DNA from: Blattabacterium cuenoti
GTDB taxonomy: Bacteria; Bacteroidota; Bacteroidia; Flavobacteriales; Blattabacteriaceae
Length of the DNA stretch: 64,000 nucleotides
Direction of reading: 5' to 3'
Assembly: GCF_014252435.1 (NCBI RefSeq)
Contig: NZ_CP059220.1
Coordinates: forward strand, 124,001-188,000
Part shown: positions 19,234-29,480 of the stretch, in pieces
Layout of the letters: every line of letters begins with the position of its first letter
Numbering within the stretch: the stretch's first letter is position 1
The notes under the pieces: model-generated
Seen by the model: only the letters and a program-made list of their open reading frames with translations
Told to the model about the DNA's origin: nothing
The model's database searches: none
Position numbers and translations under genes: made by a program

Positions 19234-20541
19234 ATGCCTTCAAATGTTATTGTTGGATTACAATGGGGAGATGAAGGAAAAGGAAAAATAACGGATTTAT
19301 TATCAAAAAATTCGGATTATGTAATCCGTTATCAAGGGGGGAATAATTCAGGACATTCTATTCATATTAAAAATTGCTCTTTTATTCTTCACTTAGTTCC
19401 TTCTGGAATCATTTATCCTCATGTTCAATGCATCATTGGTCCCGGAGTTGTTATAGATCCTAAATCTTTAATGATAGAATTCAAAAAATTGGAATCAATA
19501 GGAATTGATATATCTCAAATATTTATTTCCAAAAGAGCGCACATTACCATGCCATATCATGGTGTTTTAGATCAATACAAAGAATGGTCCTTAGGAAAAC
19601 AGTCTATTGGAACTACACATTGTGGTGTAGGACCTACTTATGAAGATAAAGTTTCACGTACTGGTATACGAATGTTAGATCTTTTAGACAAAAACAAATT
19701 TTATAATAAATTGAAGTATAATGTTGAATTCAAAAATTTGATTATTACCAAGATTTACAAACAATCACCAGTATCTTTCAAATCTATTTATGATGAATAT
19801 ATAGAATACGCAAAATATTTTGAAAATAGAGTTATTGATTCTGTTTCCACTATTCATCAAGCGTTTCAAAAAAAGAAAAAAATATTATTTGAAGGAGCTC
19901 AAGCATTACTTTTAGATATTGACTACGGAACATATCCTTATGTAACTACTTCTTCTACTACCACTGGAGGTGCTTGTGTCGGATCAGGAGTTCCACCAAG
20001 TTTTTTAGAAAATTTTATAGGAATATCAAAAGCTTATTGTACACGTGTAGGAAATGGTCCATTTCCTACAGAAATTTTAGATTCTCATGTATTAGAAATG
20101 ATTCGAAAAAAAGGAAATGAATATGGATCTACTACTAATCGTCCTAGACGATGTGGATGGTTAGATTTAATTGCTCTGAAGTACTCTTGTATGATTAACG
20201 GAATTACCCATCTAATTATTACAAAACTTGATGTATTAAGTGGGTTAGACTTCATTCAAATTTGTATTCATTATAAGATGAATGAAAAATTCATTTATTA
20301 TTTTCCGGCAAATATTGATTTGGAAAAAAATAAATTGAAATGTATTTTTATCAAACTACCAGGTTGGAAACAAAATATATCTCATATAAATGATTACGAT
20401 CAATTACCTAAAAATTGTAAAAATTATATAAAATTTATTGAAAGTTATCTAAATTTAAAATGTTTTTTAATTTCAGTAGGATCAGAAAGGGACCAAAATA
20501 TTATTAAAGACCAATCTTCTTTTATTAAAATTTTTTCTTAA
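19234..20541 (+). CDS. purA: Adenylosuccinate synthetase
   Basis: This 435-aa GTP-dependent enzyme condenses IMP and aspartate to adenylosuccinate, the first step to AMP. The P-loop GDEGKGK (12-18), NNSGHS, the IMP-binding TTSSTTTGGACVGSGVPP region (about 247-264) and RPRRCGWLD are all present. The length matches E. coli PurA (432 aa). It opens the plus-strand purine block; purB follows after 12 bp, and together they complete IMP to AMP. Confidence 0.98.
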   Translation: MPSNVIVGLQWGDEGKGKITDLLSKNSDYVIRYQGGNNSGHSIHIKNCSFILHLVPSGIIYPHVQCIIGPGVVIDPKSLMIEFKKLESIGIDISQIFISKRAHITMPYHGVLDQYKEWSLGKQSIGTTHCGVGPTYEDKVSRTGIRMLDLLDKNKFYNKLKYNVEFKNLIITKIYKQSPVSFKSIYDEYIEYAKYFENRVIDSVSTIHQAFQKKKKILFEGAQALLLDIDYGTYPYVTTSSTTTGGACVGSGVPPSFLENFIGISKAYCTRVGNGPFPTEILDSHVLEMIRKKGNEYGSTTNRPRRCGWLDLIALKYSCMINGITHLIITKLDVLSGLDFIQICIHYKMNEKFIYYFPANIDLEKNKLKCIFIKLPGWKQNISHINDYDQLPKNCKNYIKFIESYLNLKCFLISVGSERDQNIIKDQSSFIKIFS

Positions 20542-20553
20542 AAAAATATTTTT

Positions 20554-21969
20554 GTGGAAAAGTATCAAAATCCTTTAATCGAACGTTATAGCAGTAAAGA
20601 AATGATTTATAATTTTTCTCCAAAAAAAAAATTCATTATTTGGAGAAAATTATGGCTTTATTTAGCAGAAATCCAAAGAGAATTAGGATTGAATATCAAT
20701 CAACATCAAATAAATGATTTAAAACATCATTTATTTGATATTGATTGGAAAAGGGTTTCTTTTTTTGAAAAAAAATTTTGCCATGATGTCATGGCTCATT
20801 TATATGCATTAGGAGAAAAAGCAAAAATAGCAAAACCAATTATTCATTTAGGAGTGACTAGTGCATATTTAGGAGACAACACCGATCTCATTCTTATTCG
20901 AGATGGACTAGAATTATTGTTAAAAAAAATGATTAATGTTCTTTTTCATCTAAGAAATTTTTCACTAGAATATAAAAATCTTCCTACTTTATCATTTACT
21001 CATTATCAACCTGCACAATTAACTACTGTAGGAAAACGTTCATCTTTATGGATGTATAGTCTGCTAATGGATATAGAAGAATTGGAATTTCGATTAAAAA
21101 ATATTCATTTTAGAGGTGTAAAAGGAACTGTAGGTTCATGCGATAGTTTTAAAGAATTATTCAATGGCAATTTACAAAAAGTCAAAATATTAAATCAAAG
21201 ATTGTCCAATAAATTTGGATTCAAAAAAGATTGTTCTATAACTGGACAAACTTATGATAGAAAAATAGATTCCCAAGTATTAAATTTATTATCCAATATA
21301 TCTCAATCTTCTCATAAATTTAGTAATGACATCCGTTTATTACAGAATTTAAAAGAAATAGAAGAACCTTTTGAAAAAGAACAAATTGGATCTAGTGCTA
21401 TGGCTTATAAAAGGAATCCCATATATAGCGAACGAATAGCTTCTTTAGCTAAATACGTTATTTCTTTATCAAATAGTTCTGCAATAGTATCTGCAACACA
21501 ATGGTTAGAACGGACTTTAGATGATTCTGCAAATCGAAGAATAGTGCTACCTCAATCGTTTCTATCCGTAGATGCTATATTAATTATTTGGAAAAATATA
21601 TCGAAAAATATAGTCGTATATCCTAAAATTATTCAAAAAAATATAAAGAGAGAACTTCCATTTTTAATTACTGAACGTATTATTATCGAATCTGTAAAAA
21701 AAGGATTGGATAGACAAGAAATCCATGAAAAAATACGAAAACATTCAATGTTAACAAATTTTAAAGTAAAAGCGGAAGGTAAAGAAAATGATTTTATAGA
21801 TCGAATTTTATCCGATAAAGATATTCCAATTTCTCATGAAATAATGAATCGAATTGTTAACCCTCAAAATCTTATAGGATTTTCACCAGAACAAACTTTA
21901 GAATTTATTAATTTACAAGTAAATCCAGTATTAAATAAATATCAACATCTTATTCAGACCTATGAATAG
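20554..21969 (+). CDS. purB: Adenylosuccinate lyase
   Basis: This 471-aa lyase of the fumarase/aspartase superfamily acts twice in purine synthesis: SAICAR to AICAR, and adenylosuccinate to AMP. The signature SSAMAYKRNP, with the catalytic serine loop, and the HLGVTSAYLGDNTD motif are clear. The reading frame begins with a GTG at 20554 giving MEKYQNPLIERYSS, which is the expected N-terminus; no ATG fits, so this is a genuine alternative start. It lies 12 bp after purA and 47 bp before purL. Confidence 0.96.
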   Translation: MEKYQNPLIERYSSKEMIYNFSPKKKFIIWRKLWLYLAEIQRELGLNINQHQINDLKHHLFDIDWKRVSFFEKKFCHDVMAHLYALGEKAKIAKPIIHLGVTSAYLGDNTDLILIRDGLELLLKKMINVLFHLRNFSLEYKNLPTLSFTHYQPAQLTTVGKRSSLWMYSLLMDIEELEFRLKNIHFRGVKGTVGSCDSFKELFNGNLQKVKILNQRLSNKFGFKKDCSITGQTYDRKIDSQVLNLLSNISQSSHKFSNDIRLLQNLKEIEEPFEKEQIGSSAMAYKRNPIYSERIASLAKYVISLSNSSAIVSATQWLERTLDDSANRRIVLPQSFLSVDAILIIWKNISKNIVVYPKIIQKNIKRELPFLITERIIIESVKKGLDRQEIHEKIRKHSMLTNFKVKAEGKENDFIDRILSDKDIPISHEIMNRIVNPQNLIGFSPEQTLEFINLQVNPVLNKYQHLIQTYE

Positions 21970-22016
21970 GTTACAAAATTTCAATATCTATTTTTAAATA
22001 AATATATTTGAAAAAT

Positions 22017-25000
22017 ATGAATTTCAAAATTTTTGTACGAAAAAAAGATAATTTTGATATCAAATCAAAAAAATTACATTATGAATTATGTAAAAATAAT
22101 GATTTTTTCTCCATAAAAAAAGTAATCATTTATTATGTTTATCACATTTTTAATATAAAAAAAGATCTTTTTTTGAATAGCCTATGGAAGTTATTTGCAG
22201 ATCCTGTTACAGATATTTTATATCAAAAAAAAATTTTTACAAATCCTCATTTTGAATTACTATCATATAAAGATGAAATTCGAGAAAAAGCTTCTGAAAA
22301 ATGCATAAAAACATTATATCCTCAATCTAATGTTTCTATCACAACGAATTCATTAATAGAATTGATTGGTCTACGTAAAAAAATAGATCTTGATAAGATC
22401 AAAAATTTTTTTCATCAACATAACAATTATGGTTCGATTATTTCTTATCAAAATAAAAATATTAAAATTGATCATGATTATAGTAAGGACAAAAATATAT
22501 TAAATAATTTTTTTCAATTGACTCATGAAAATTTGATAAAATTTCATAAAAACCATCAATTATCCATGGATTTTATGGATTTATTATTTGTTCAAAAATA
22601 TTTTATTAAAGAAAAAAGAAATCCAACCAATGTGGAATTACATGTTATAGATACTTATTGGTCTGATCATTGTAGACATACCACTTTTTTTACAAAATTA
22701 GAAAATATATCTTTTCATGGTTCATTAAAAAATACATATCAAAATGTTTTCAATCAATATCTAAGAGATAGATATGATGTAGGTAGATCGGATTATCCCA
22801 TAAATTTCATGGATATATCTACTTTACCATATAAAATGTTTTATAAAACAGGAAAATTGAAACATTATGCTTTATCATATGAAAATAATGCTTCTATGAT
22901 TTCAATAGATGTGAATATTAAAAATAAAAAAAAAGAAAAATGGTATCTTCTATTTAAGAATGAAACTCATAATCATCCTACAGAAATAGATCCATTTGGA
23001 GGTGCTTATACTTGTATAGGAGGAGCGATACGCGATCCACTATCGGGAAGATCTTTTGTTTATCAATCTATTAGAATAAGTGGATCTGCAAATCCCACCA
23101 TTTATGAAACATTTTATGGCAAAATACCTCAACATAAAATATGTATAGAGTCTGCTAATGGATCTAGTTCTTATGGAAATCAAATTGGACTATCTACTAC
23201 TCATATCCATGAAATTTATCATGAAGGTTACAGAGCAAAAAGAATGGAAGTAGGTTTTGTTATTGGAGCTACTCCAGTTGATTGTCTAAAACAAGAAAAA
23301 CCAAAAAATGGAGATATAGTATTATTAATAGGTGGTTTGACAGATAGAGAAGGAATAGGAAGTGCAGTAGATTCTTCTCAAGAAGGAAATAAAATTTTAA
23401 AAAAAAATATAAAAAAACACAATGCAAACCCTTTAGTAGAACGAAAAATTCAAAGATTTTTTCAAAAAAAAAATGTGACCATTTTGATAAAGAAATGTAA
23501 TGATTTTGGAGCAGGAGGAGCAGCTATTGCAATAAGTGAATTAAATAATAGTATAGAACTTTATTTAGATAAAATACCGATAAAAAACAAAGTAGATATG
23601 AAAGCAATAGAAATAGCACTTTCTGAATCTCAAGAAAGAATGGCTGTTGTGTTAGACCCCAAAAATGTTGATAAATTCATAAAACTAGCTAAAAAAGAAA
23701 ATATTATACCTATTCCTATAGCTAAAATTACAGATAATGGTCGAATTATTTTTTTTTACAAAAAAAAAAAAATTTTGGATATTTCCAGTTCTTTTTTAAA
23801 TACTGGAGGTTTTAGTAAAAAAAATTCAGTTGTAGTACATTCTCCAATTTCTATTTCTCCTTTTAAAAAATCAAAAAAAATTTCTTTTAATAAGGAGATT
23901 TTTTTACATACTCTTTCTAAATTAAATATAGCTTCTCAAAAAAGTTTAGTCGAAATTTTTGACAGTACTGTAGGTGGGACGACTGTACTCATGCCTTTTG
24001 GAGGAAAGTATCAATTAACTCCTTCTGAAGGAAGTGTCCACAAAATACCTATCAAAAAAGGTGAAACGGATACAGTTAGTTTAGCATCTTGGGGTTATCA
24101 TCCATATGTTTCAAGTTGGAGCCCTTTTCATGGAGGAGCTTATTCCATAGTAGAATGTGTATCCAAAATTGTAGCAATGGGAGGAAATTATAAAAATATT
24201 TATTTTAGTTTCCAAGAATACTATAAAAAATTAGGATCGGATCCAAAAAATTGGGGTATACCATTTTCTTCTTTATTAGGAGCTTATCATGCTCAAATGT
24301 CTTTAGAATTAGCATCTTTAGGAGGAAAAGACTCAATGTCAGGAACATATAAAAAATTTCATGTACCCCCAACATTTATATCTTTTGGAATATCTGTAGG
24401 TTCTTGTTTAAATATCACTTCTCCTGAATTTAAGAAAATAGGAAACAAAATATATTTATATAATCACATTCCACTACCTAATGAAATGCCAAATTTTGAT
24501 TCTATTAAAAAAGCTTATCATCGAATTTATAAAGGAATATGCTCAGGAGATATTGTTTCGGTCAAAACATTGAAAGATGGAGGGATATCTATTGCTATCG
24601 CAACTATGGTTTTTGGAAATCGTTTAGGAGCATCTATAAATTGTAAAAATAATTTATTAGAAACTCATATTGGATCTTTAATTGTTGAATCTAATACTTA
24701 TATATCAGAAGATAATTTTATTTTAATAGGGGAAATTATTTCATCTCAAAACATGATTTTTAATGATCTATGCATAGATATTGATGATGCTATTCAAAAT
24801 TGGATGAAAACTTTTCATCCAATTTTTTCTTATGAAGAATATCACAAAATACAACATAACAACAAGAAAAAAAAAAACATATTTACAAAAAAAATGCATC
24901 ATTTTCATACCAAAAAAGGATGCAAATTTCCTAAAATAGGAAAACCTCGTGTGTTTATTCCTATTTTTCCAGGTACAAATGGAGAAATGGAATCAATACG

Positions 25001-25733
25001 TATTTTTCAAAAAGAAGGAGCCTTGATAAAAACTTTTGTTTTTCAAGATTTTAGTGATCAAAAAATTTATCATTCTATATTAAACATTAAAAAATGTATA
25101 GAATCTGTGCAGATTCTAATGTTTTGTGGGGGTTTTACTTTAAGAGATGAACCAGATGGTGCTGGAAAATTTATTGTTTCTATATTACAGAATCCGCATA
25201 TTAAAGAATCTATTCAAAAATTTCTTAATAAAAATGGATTAATATTAGGTATTTGTAATGGATTTCAAGGATTAATAAAAACAGGATTATTACCTTATGG
25301 AACAATTTGTTTAAGAAACAAATTTTCTCCTACATTAATCAGAAATAAAATAAACAAACATATATCACAATGTGTCCATATAAAAATAATTTCGGATCAT
25401 TCTCCATGGTTGAACGGAATGAAAAATAAAATATATACATTACCAATTTCTCACGGAGAAGGTCGTTTTTATGCTAAAAATAATGTAATTAATATTCTTT
25501 TTAATAAAAATCAAATTGCTTCTCAATATGTAAATTTAAAGGGAAATCCTTCTTTAGATAGAATGTATAATCCTAATGGATCAATCCATTCTATAGAAGG
25601 ATTATTAAGCGAAAATGGACATATTTATGGAACTATGACTCATCCAGAACGTTATGATAATGGACTATTGAAAAATATACCTAATATTCATAAATATTCC
25701 ATTTTTAAAAATGCTGTACAATATTTTTTATAA
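22017..25733 (+). CDS. purL: Phosphoribosylformylglycinamidine synthase (large single-chain form)
   Basis: This enzyme of about 1238 aa converts FGAR to FGAM using glutamine and ATP. It is the single-chain type, with the synthetase halves and a C-terminal class I glutaminase (catalytic cysteine in LGICNGFQG, closing histidine in THPERYDNG). The TYWSDHCRHTTF motif and HNHPTEIDPFGGAYT ATP site are intact. I start at the ATG at 22017 (MNFKIFV); a TTG three codons upstream is the alternative. The frame contains a run of 13 A (23760-23772) coding four lysines, so it depends on accurate transcription there. It is shorter than E. coli PurL (1295 aa). Confidence 0.97.
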   Translation: MNFKIFVRKKDNFDIKSKKLHYELCKNNDFFSIKKVIIYYVYHIFNIKKDLFLNSLWKLFADPVTDILYQKKIFTNPHFELLSYKDEIREKASEKCIKTLYPQSNVSITTNSLIELIGLRKKIDLDKIKNFFHQHNNYGSIISYQNKNIKIDHDYSKDKNILNNFFQLTHENLIKFHKNHQLSMDFMDLLFVQKYFIKEKRNPTNVELHVIDTYWSDHCRHTTFFTKLENISFHGSLKNTYQNVFNQYLRDRYDVGRSDYPINFMDISTLPYKMFYKTGKLKHYALSYENNASMISIDVNIKNKKKEKWYLLFKNETHNHPTEIDPFGGAYTCIGGAIRDPLSGRSFVYQSIRISGSANPTIYETFYGKIPQHKICIESANGSSSYGNQIGLSTTHIHEIYHEGYRAKRMEVGFVIGATPVDCLKQEKPKNGDIVLLIGGLTDREGIGSAVDSSQEGNKILKKNIKKHNANPLVERKIQRFFQKKNVTILIKKCNDFGAGGAAIAISELNNSIELYLDKIPIKNKVDMKAIEIALSESQERMAVVLDPKNVDKFIKLAKKENIIPIPIAKITDNGRIIFFYKKKKILDISSSFLNTGGFSKKNSVVVHSPISISPFKKSKKISFNKEIFLHTLSKLNIASQKSLVEIFDSTVGGTTVLMPFGGKYQLTPSEGSVHKIPIKKGETDTVSLASWGYHPYVSSWSPFHGGAYSIVECVSKIVAMGGNYKNIYFSFQEYYKKLGSDPKNWGIPFSSLLGAYHAQMSLELASLGGKDSMSGTYKKFHVPPTFISFGISVGSCLNITSPEFKKIGNKIYLYNHIPLPNEMPNFDSIKKAYHRIYKGICSGDIVSVKTLKDGGISIAIATMVFGNRLGASINCKNNLLETHIGSLIVESNTYISEDNFILIGEIISSQNMIFNDLCIDIDDAIQNWMKTFHPIFSYEEYHKIQHNNKKKKNIFTKKMHHFHTKKGCKFPKIGKPRVFIPIFPGTNGEMESIRIFQKEGALIKTFVFQDFSDQKIYHSILNIKKCIESVQILMFCGGFTLRDEPDGAGKFIVSILQNPHIKESIQKFLNKNGLILGICNGFQGLIKTGLLPYGTICLRNKFSPTLIRNKINKHISQCVHIKIISDHSPWLNGMKNKIYTLPISHGEGRFYAKNNVINILFNKNQIASQYVNLKGNPSLDRMYNPNGSIHSIEGLLSENGHIYGTMTHPERYDNGLLKNIPNIHKYSIFKNAVQYFL

Positions 25734-25754
25734 AAAAAATCATTAAAATAAAAC

Positions 25755-26243
25755 ATGAAAGTAGCCATTTTTTTGGGAAGTGATTCTGATAAAACAAACA
25801 TGGAAAAAGCAGAAAAACTATTAGAAAAATTTAATGTAGATTATATATCTTATATCATTTCTGCTCATCGATTACCAGATCAATTAATAAATACGATAAA
25901 AAAAGTAGAAAACAAAAAAACAGATGTGATTATTGCTGGAGCAGGTTTATCTGCACATTTACCTGGAATAATATCTTCAAGAACTATCATACCCGTTATA
26001 GGAGTTCCTCTATATTGTAAAAATAATTATGGTTCATTAGGAGGTCTTGATTCTTTATTTTCTATAGTTCAAATGCCTCAAGGAGTTCCAGTAGCCACTG
26101 TAGGAATCAATAACTCTTATAACGCTGCTTTATTATCCATTCATATTTTATCAATTAAGTATCCCCACATAAAAAAATTATTGGTAAAGTTTAGGACAGA
26201 TTTACAATATCAGTTAACTACCAAAATCAAAAATCAATATTGA
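25755..26243 (+). CDS. purE: N5-carboxyaminoimidazole ribonucleotide mutase (class I PurE)
   Basis: This 162-aa enzyme makes CAIR in purine synthesis. GSDSDKTNM (8-16), ISAHRLPDQL, GAGLSAHLPG and the GLDSLFSIVQMPQGVPVATV stretch identify it as the bacterial class I form, which rearranges N5-CAIR made by PurK. No purK is present in this otherwise nearly complete purine cluster. It sits between purL (21 bp) and purC (3 bp). Confidence 0.95.
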   Translation: MKVAIFLGSDSDKTNMEKAEKLLEKFNVDYISYIISAHRLPDQLINTIKKVENKKTDVIIAGAGLSAHLPGIISSRTIIPVIGVPLYCKNNYGSLGGLDSLFSIVQMPQGVPVATVGINNSYNAALLSIHILSIKYPHIKKLLVKFRTDLQYQLTTKIKNQY

Positions 26244-26246
26244 ATC

Positions 26247-26975
26247 ATGAATAATCTCAATCAAAGAAAACTATTATCAGAAGGAAAAACAAAAAAAATA
26301 TATGAAATGAAAAATTCATATAAAGTTATCCTTCATTATAAAGATAATATTACAGCATTAAATGGAATGATAAACGAATCTTTCCAAGATAAAGGAATTC
26401 TAAACAATGAGATTAATACGTTCATATTTGATTTCCTTAATAAATCTGGTATAAAAACTCATTTTATACGAAAAATCAATAATAGAGAACAATTATGTCA
26501 TAGAATGAATATGATTCCTTTAGAATTTGTGATAAGAAATTTTGTATCAGGAAGTCTTTCCAAACGTTTGAAAATCAAAGAAGGGGAAAAAATACCTAAT
26601 AGTATTTATGAAATATTTTATAAAAATGATGAATTAAATGATCCATTGATTAATGATCATCATGCAATTTTTCTAAAGATCATTTCTTACGAAGAATTAA
26701 ATTTCGTTTATGATATGATGAAAAAAATTAATAAAATTCTGAAAAAATTTTTTAATTCAAAAAATATTATATTAATAGATTTTAAAATAGAATTTGGAAA
26801 AAATTATAAAAATGAAATTGTATTATCTGACGAAATAAGTCCAGATACTTGTAGATTATGGGATAAACAAACTATGAAAAAATTAGATAAAGATGTTTTT
26901 AGAAAAGGAATCCAAAAAAGTAAGGATATGTTCGATATATATATGGAAATTTTAAGAAGATTACATACAATTTAA
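26247..26975 (+). CDS. purC: SAICAR synthase
   Basis: This 242-aa ATP-dependent ligase joins CAIR and aspartate to SAICAR. SEGKTKKIYEM (near residue 10), the RNFVSGSLSKR motif and the LIDFKIEFGKN and SPDTCRLWD signatures match the bacterial enzyme; the length is normal (E. coli 237 aa). Its ATG is 3 bp after purE's stop, so the two are probably translated together. Its product is the substrate of PurB. Confidence 0.96.
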   Translation: MNNLNQRKLLSEGKTKKIYEMKNSYKVILHYKDNITALNGMINESFQDKGILNNEINTFIFDFLNKSGIKTHFIRKINNREQLCHRMNMIPLEFVIRNFVSGSLSKRLKIKEGEKIPNSIYEIFYKNDELNDPLINDHHAIFLKIISYEELNFVYDMMKKINKILKKFFNSKNIILIDFKIEFGKNYKNEIVLSDEISPDTCRLWDKQTMKKLDKDVFRKGIQKSKDMFDIYMEILRRLHTI

Positions 26976-27024
26976 TAGAACAAAATAATGGAACCATATT
27001 TTCTTTTTTCAAAGAAAAAAAAAG

Positions 27025-28482
27025 ATGATATATAAAATACCTCCTTATATTTTAGATAAAAACAATATAGACGATGATGCGGATAAATTTCGTGATGAAT
27101 GTGGAATTTTTGGAGTCTATTCTCCAGACAAAATAGATACTTTATCCTTAATACAGTTTGGTTTATTTGCTTTACAACACAGAGGTCAAGAAGCTTGTGG
27201 TTTTTCTGTTTTGCGAGATGGATTTATTATATCTCATAAAAATGATGGACTAGTTTTAGATTTTTTTCGTAATATTTCTACTAAATCCGAATGTTATTAT
27301 GGAAATGCTGCTATTGGACATACGCGTTATTCGACAGAAGGTGGACAAAGTAAAAAAAACATTCAACCATTTTTTGGAGAAAATAATTTTGGAAAAAGTA
27401 CGATATCTATCGTACATAATGGAAATTTGATCAATGCTAAAGATATTCGAAATCAATTAGAATGTGAAGGTATTAACTTTATATCGGAATATTCCGATTC
27501 AGAAGTGATATTACGTTTAATCCAAAAATATTTATCGATCTATAACAATAATCTTGAACAAGCTATTCGAAAAACAACTTTGGATATAAAAGGAGCTTAT
27601 TCCGTTATAGTACTGATGGATAATAAAATAGCTGCATTTCGAGATCCTAATGGAATCCGACCTTTATGTTATGGAATGTTAGATGAAAAAACTTATATAT
27701 TTAGTTCCGAAACTTGTGGAATAGATTCTGTAAGTGGTTTCTATATTAGAGATATTTTTCCAGGAGAAATAATTATTACAAAAAAAAAATCTACTCATTT
27801 TTCATTTTTTTCGAAAAAAAAATATAGAAAAAAAAGAATATGTTCTTTTGAATATATTTATTTTTCCCGTCCTGATTCTTTAATTGAAAATTTGAGTATT
27901 TATAAAATTCGTGAAAAAAGTGGAGAAAAACTTTATGAACAATATCCTGTAGAAGCAGATGTTGTCATCGGCGTACCAGATTCTGGCGTTCCAGCTTCTA
28001 TAGGATATTCTAAAGCCTCAGGAATTCCATTTAAACCTATTTTAGTAAAAAACAAATATATCGGTCGATCTTTTATTTTACCAAAACAAGAAATTCGTGA
28101 AAAAATGGTGAATTTAAAATTAAACCCTATTCTATATGAAATAAAAGGAAAAAAAATTATCATTATTGATGATTCTATCGTTCGAGGAACTACTAGTCGT
28201 ATATTAGTAGACATATTGAGAAAAGCAGGAGCTAAAGAAATTCATTTTAGAAGTGCTTCCCCACCGATAATAGCTCCATGTCATTTAGGAGTTGATACTC
28301 CAAGAAAAAAAGATCTGATTTCATATCAAAATATGGACAAAAAAAAAATAGCAAAAATATTAAATGTAGATAGCTTAGAATTTCTTAGTATGGAAAATTT
28401 AATAGATATTTTAGGTGGAAATCATTATTGTTTCGGATGTTTTACAGGAACTTATCCAGTTTCTAAAACTGACATTTTTTAA
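27025..28482 (+). CDS. purF: Amidophosphoribosyltransferase (4Fe-4S, propeptide type)
   Basis: This 485-aa enzyme commits PRPP to purine synthesis by adding ammonia from glutamine. A propeptide of about 25 residues precedes the catalytic cysteine C26 (RDECGIFGVY), which must be exposed by cleavage. Four cysteines spaced as in the Bacillus enzyme (in RICSFEY, APCHLG and YCFGCF) indicate the 4Fe-4S form. The PRPP loop is IIIDDSIVRGTTS. It is usually controlled by AMP and GMP feedback. It lies in the middle of the purine block. Confidence 0.97.
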   Translation: MIYKIPPYILDKNNIDDDADKFRDECGIFGVYSPDKIDTLSLIQFGLFALQHRGQEACGFSVLRDGFIISHKNDGLVLDFFRNISTKSECYYGNAAIGHTRYSTEGGQSKKNIQPFFGENNFGKSTISIVHNGNLINAKDIRNQLECEGINFISEYSDSEVILRLIQKYLSIYNNNLEQAIRKTTLDIKGAYSVIVLMDNKIAAFRDPNGIRPLCYGMLDEKTYIFSSETCGIDSVSGFYIRDIFPGEIIITKKKSTHFSFFSKKKYRKKRICSFEYIYFSRPDSLIENLSIYKIREKSGEKLYEQYPVEADVVIGVPDSGVPASIGYSKASGIPFKPILVKNKYIGRSFILPKQEIREKMVNLKLNPILYEIKGKKIIIIDDSIVRGTTSRILVDILRKAGAKEIHFRSASPPIIAPCHLGVDTPRKKDLISYQNMDKKKIAKILNVDSLEFLSMENLIDILGGNHYCFGCFTGTYPVSKTDIF

Positions 28483-28496
28483 TCAAAACTTCATTC

Positions 28497-29480
28497 ATGA
28501 AAAAAAATAAAATAATGGGAAAAATGGCCCATATTTTAAAAAAAACTTACAATGATCAAGTTTTAGGTACACTAGAAAATTTTTCCGGATTCTATAAACT
28601 GGATCAGGGTAAATATAAACATCCCATTTTAGTTTCTGGAGTAGATGGAGTAGGAACCAAACTTCATTTAGCTACAATTTTTAAAAAATATGATGTAATT
28701 GGAAAAGATTGTTTTGCTATGTGTATTAATGATATTTTATGTCATGGAGCATCTCCTTTATTTTTCTTAGACTATTTATCTTGTGGAAAATTAGATATTT
28801 CTGTTATCGAAGAAATAATAAAAGGAATAGCTATTTCTTGTAAAAACAATAATACATGTTTTATTGGAGGTGAAACTGCAGAAATGTCCGGAATTTATTT
28901 AAAATATGATTATGATGTTGCTGGATTTTGTGTAGGGATAGTAGAAAAAGATCATATTATAGATGGTCACAAATTAATTCAAGAAAATGATATATTAATT
29001 GGAATTCCTTCTTCAGGAATTCATAGTAATGGTTTTACCTTAATTCGAAAAATATTTTCTTTTAAAGATTTCATGAAAATTGTTAATAAAAAACCTTTTT
29101 ATGAAACACTTTTAATTCCAACTCGTGTTTATTATCATTCGATTTCTCACATTTTACATAAAAAAATTATTATACATGGAATATCTCATATTACTGGAGG
29201 TGGAATTTCAGATAATTTAACTCGAATTTTACCAGAAAAATTATCAGCGTTAGTAGAAACTAAAGAAATTCCAATTCCTTATATTTTCCATGTCATTCAA
29301 AATAAAGGAAAGATTTCTGATAAAACAATGTGGAATACTTTTAATATGGGAGTTGGAATGATTGTTACTGTTCCTATAAATAATGTAGATGTTTTATTAA
29401 AAGAATTACGGATAATAGGAGAAAAACCATTCGTTCTTGGAAAAATTGTCAAAGGAGATAAAAAAGTATTTTTAAAATGA
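28497..29480 (+). CDS. purM: Phosphoribosylformylglycinamidine cyclo-ligase (AIR synthetase)
   Basis: This 327-aa ATP-dependent enzyme closes FGAM to AIR. It shows the family's GVDGVGTKLHLA ATP loop (about 45-56), MCINDILCHGASPLFFLDY, GGETAEM and HITGGGISDNL. The length is slightly below E. coli PurM (345 aa), mainly at the N-terminus. Its TGA overlaps the ATG of purN (ATGA, 29477-29480), giving translational coupling. Confidence 0.96.
   Translation: MKKNKIMGKMAHILKKTYNDQVLGTLENFSGFYKLDQGKYKHPILVSGVDGVGTKLHLATIFKKYDVIGKDCFAMCINDILCHGASPLFFLDYLSCGKLDISVIEEIIKGIAISCKNNNTCFIGGETAEMSGIYLKYDYDVAGFCVGIVEKDHIIDGHKLIQENDILIGIPSSGIHSNGFTLIRKIFSFKDFMKIVNKKPFYETLLIPTRVYYHSISHILHKKIIIHGISHITGGGISDNLTRILPEKLSALVETKEIPIPYIFHVIQNKGKISDKTMWNTFNMGVGMIVTVPINNVDVLLKELRIIGEKPFVLGKIVKGDKKVFLK

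Noticed and set aside
20547-20554. TATTTTTG matching the -7 promoter element at the purB start
   Set aside because: It overlaps the GTG start codon itself. Other copies (for example 18103-18110) lack a -33 element, so the string alone is not evidence in this AT-rich DNA.
27933-28214. 93-aa antisense ORF within purF, and similar ones at 50033-50326, 57233-57538 and 39556-39840
   Set aside because: All are opposite-strand shadows of strongly identified genes, with composition dictated by the sense codons.
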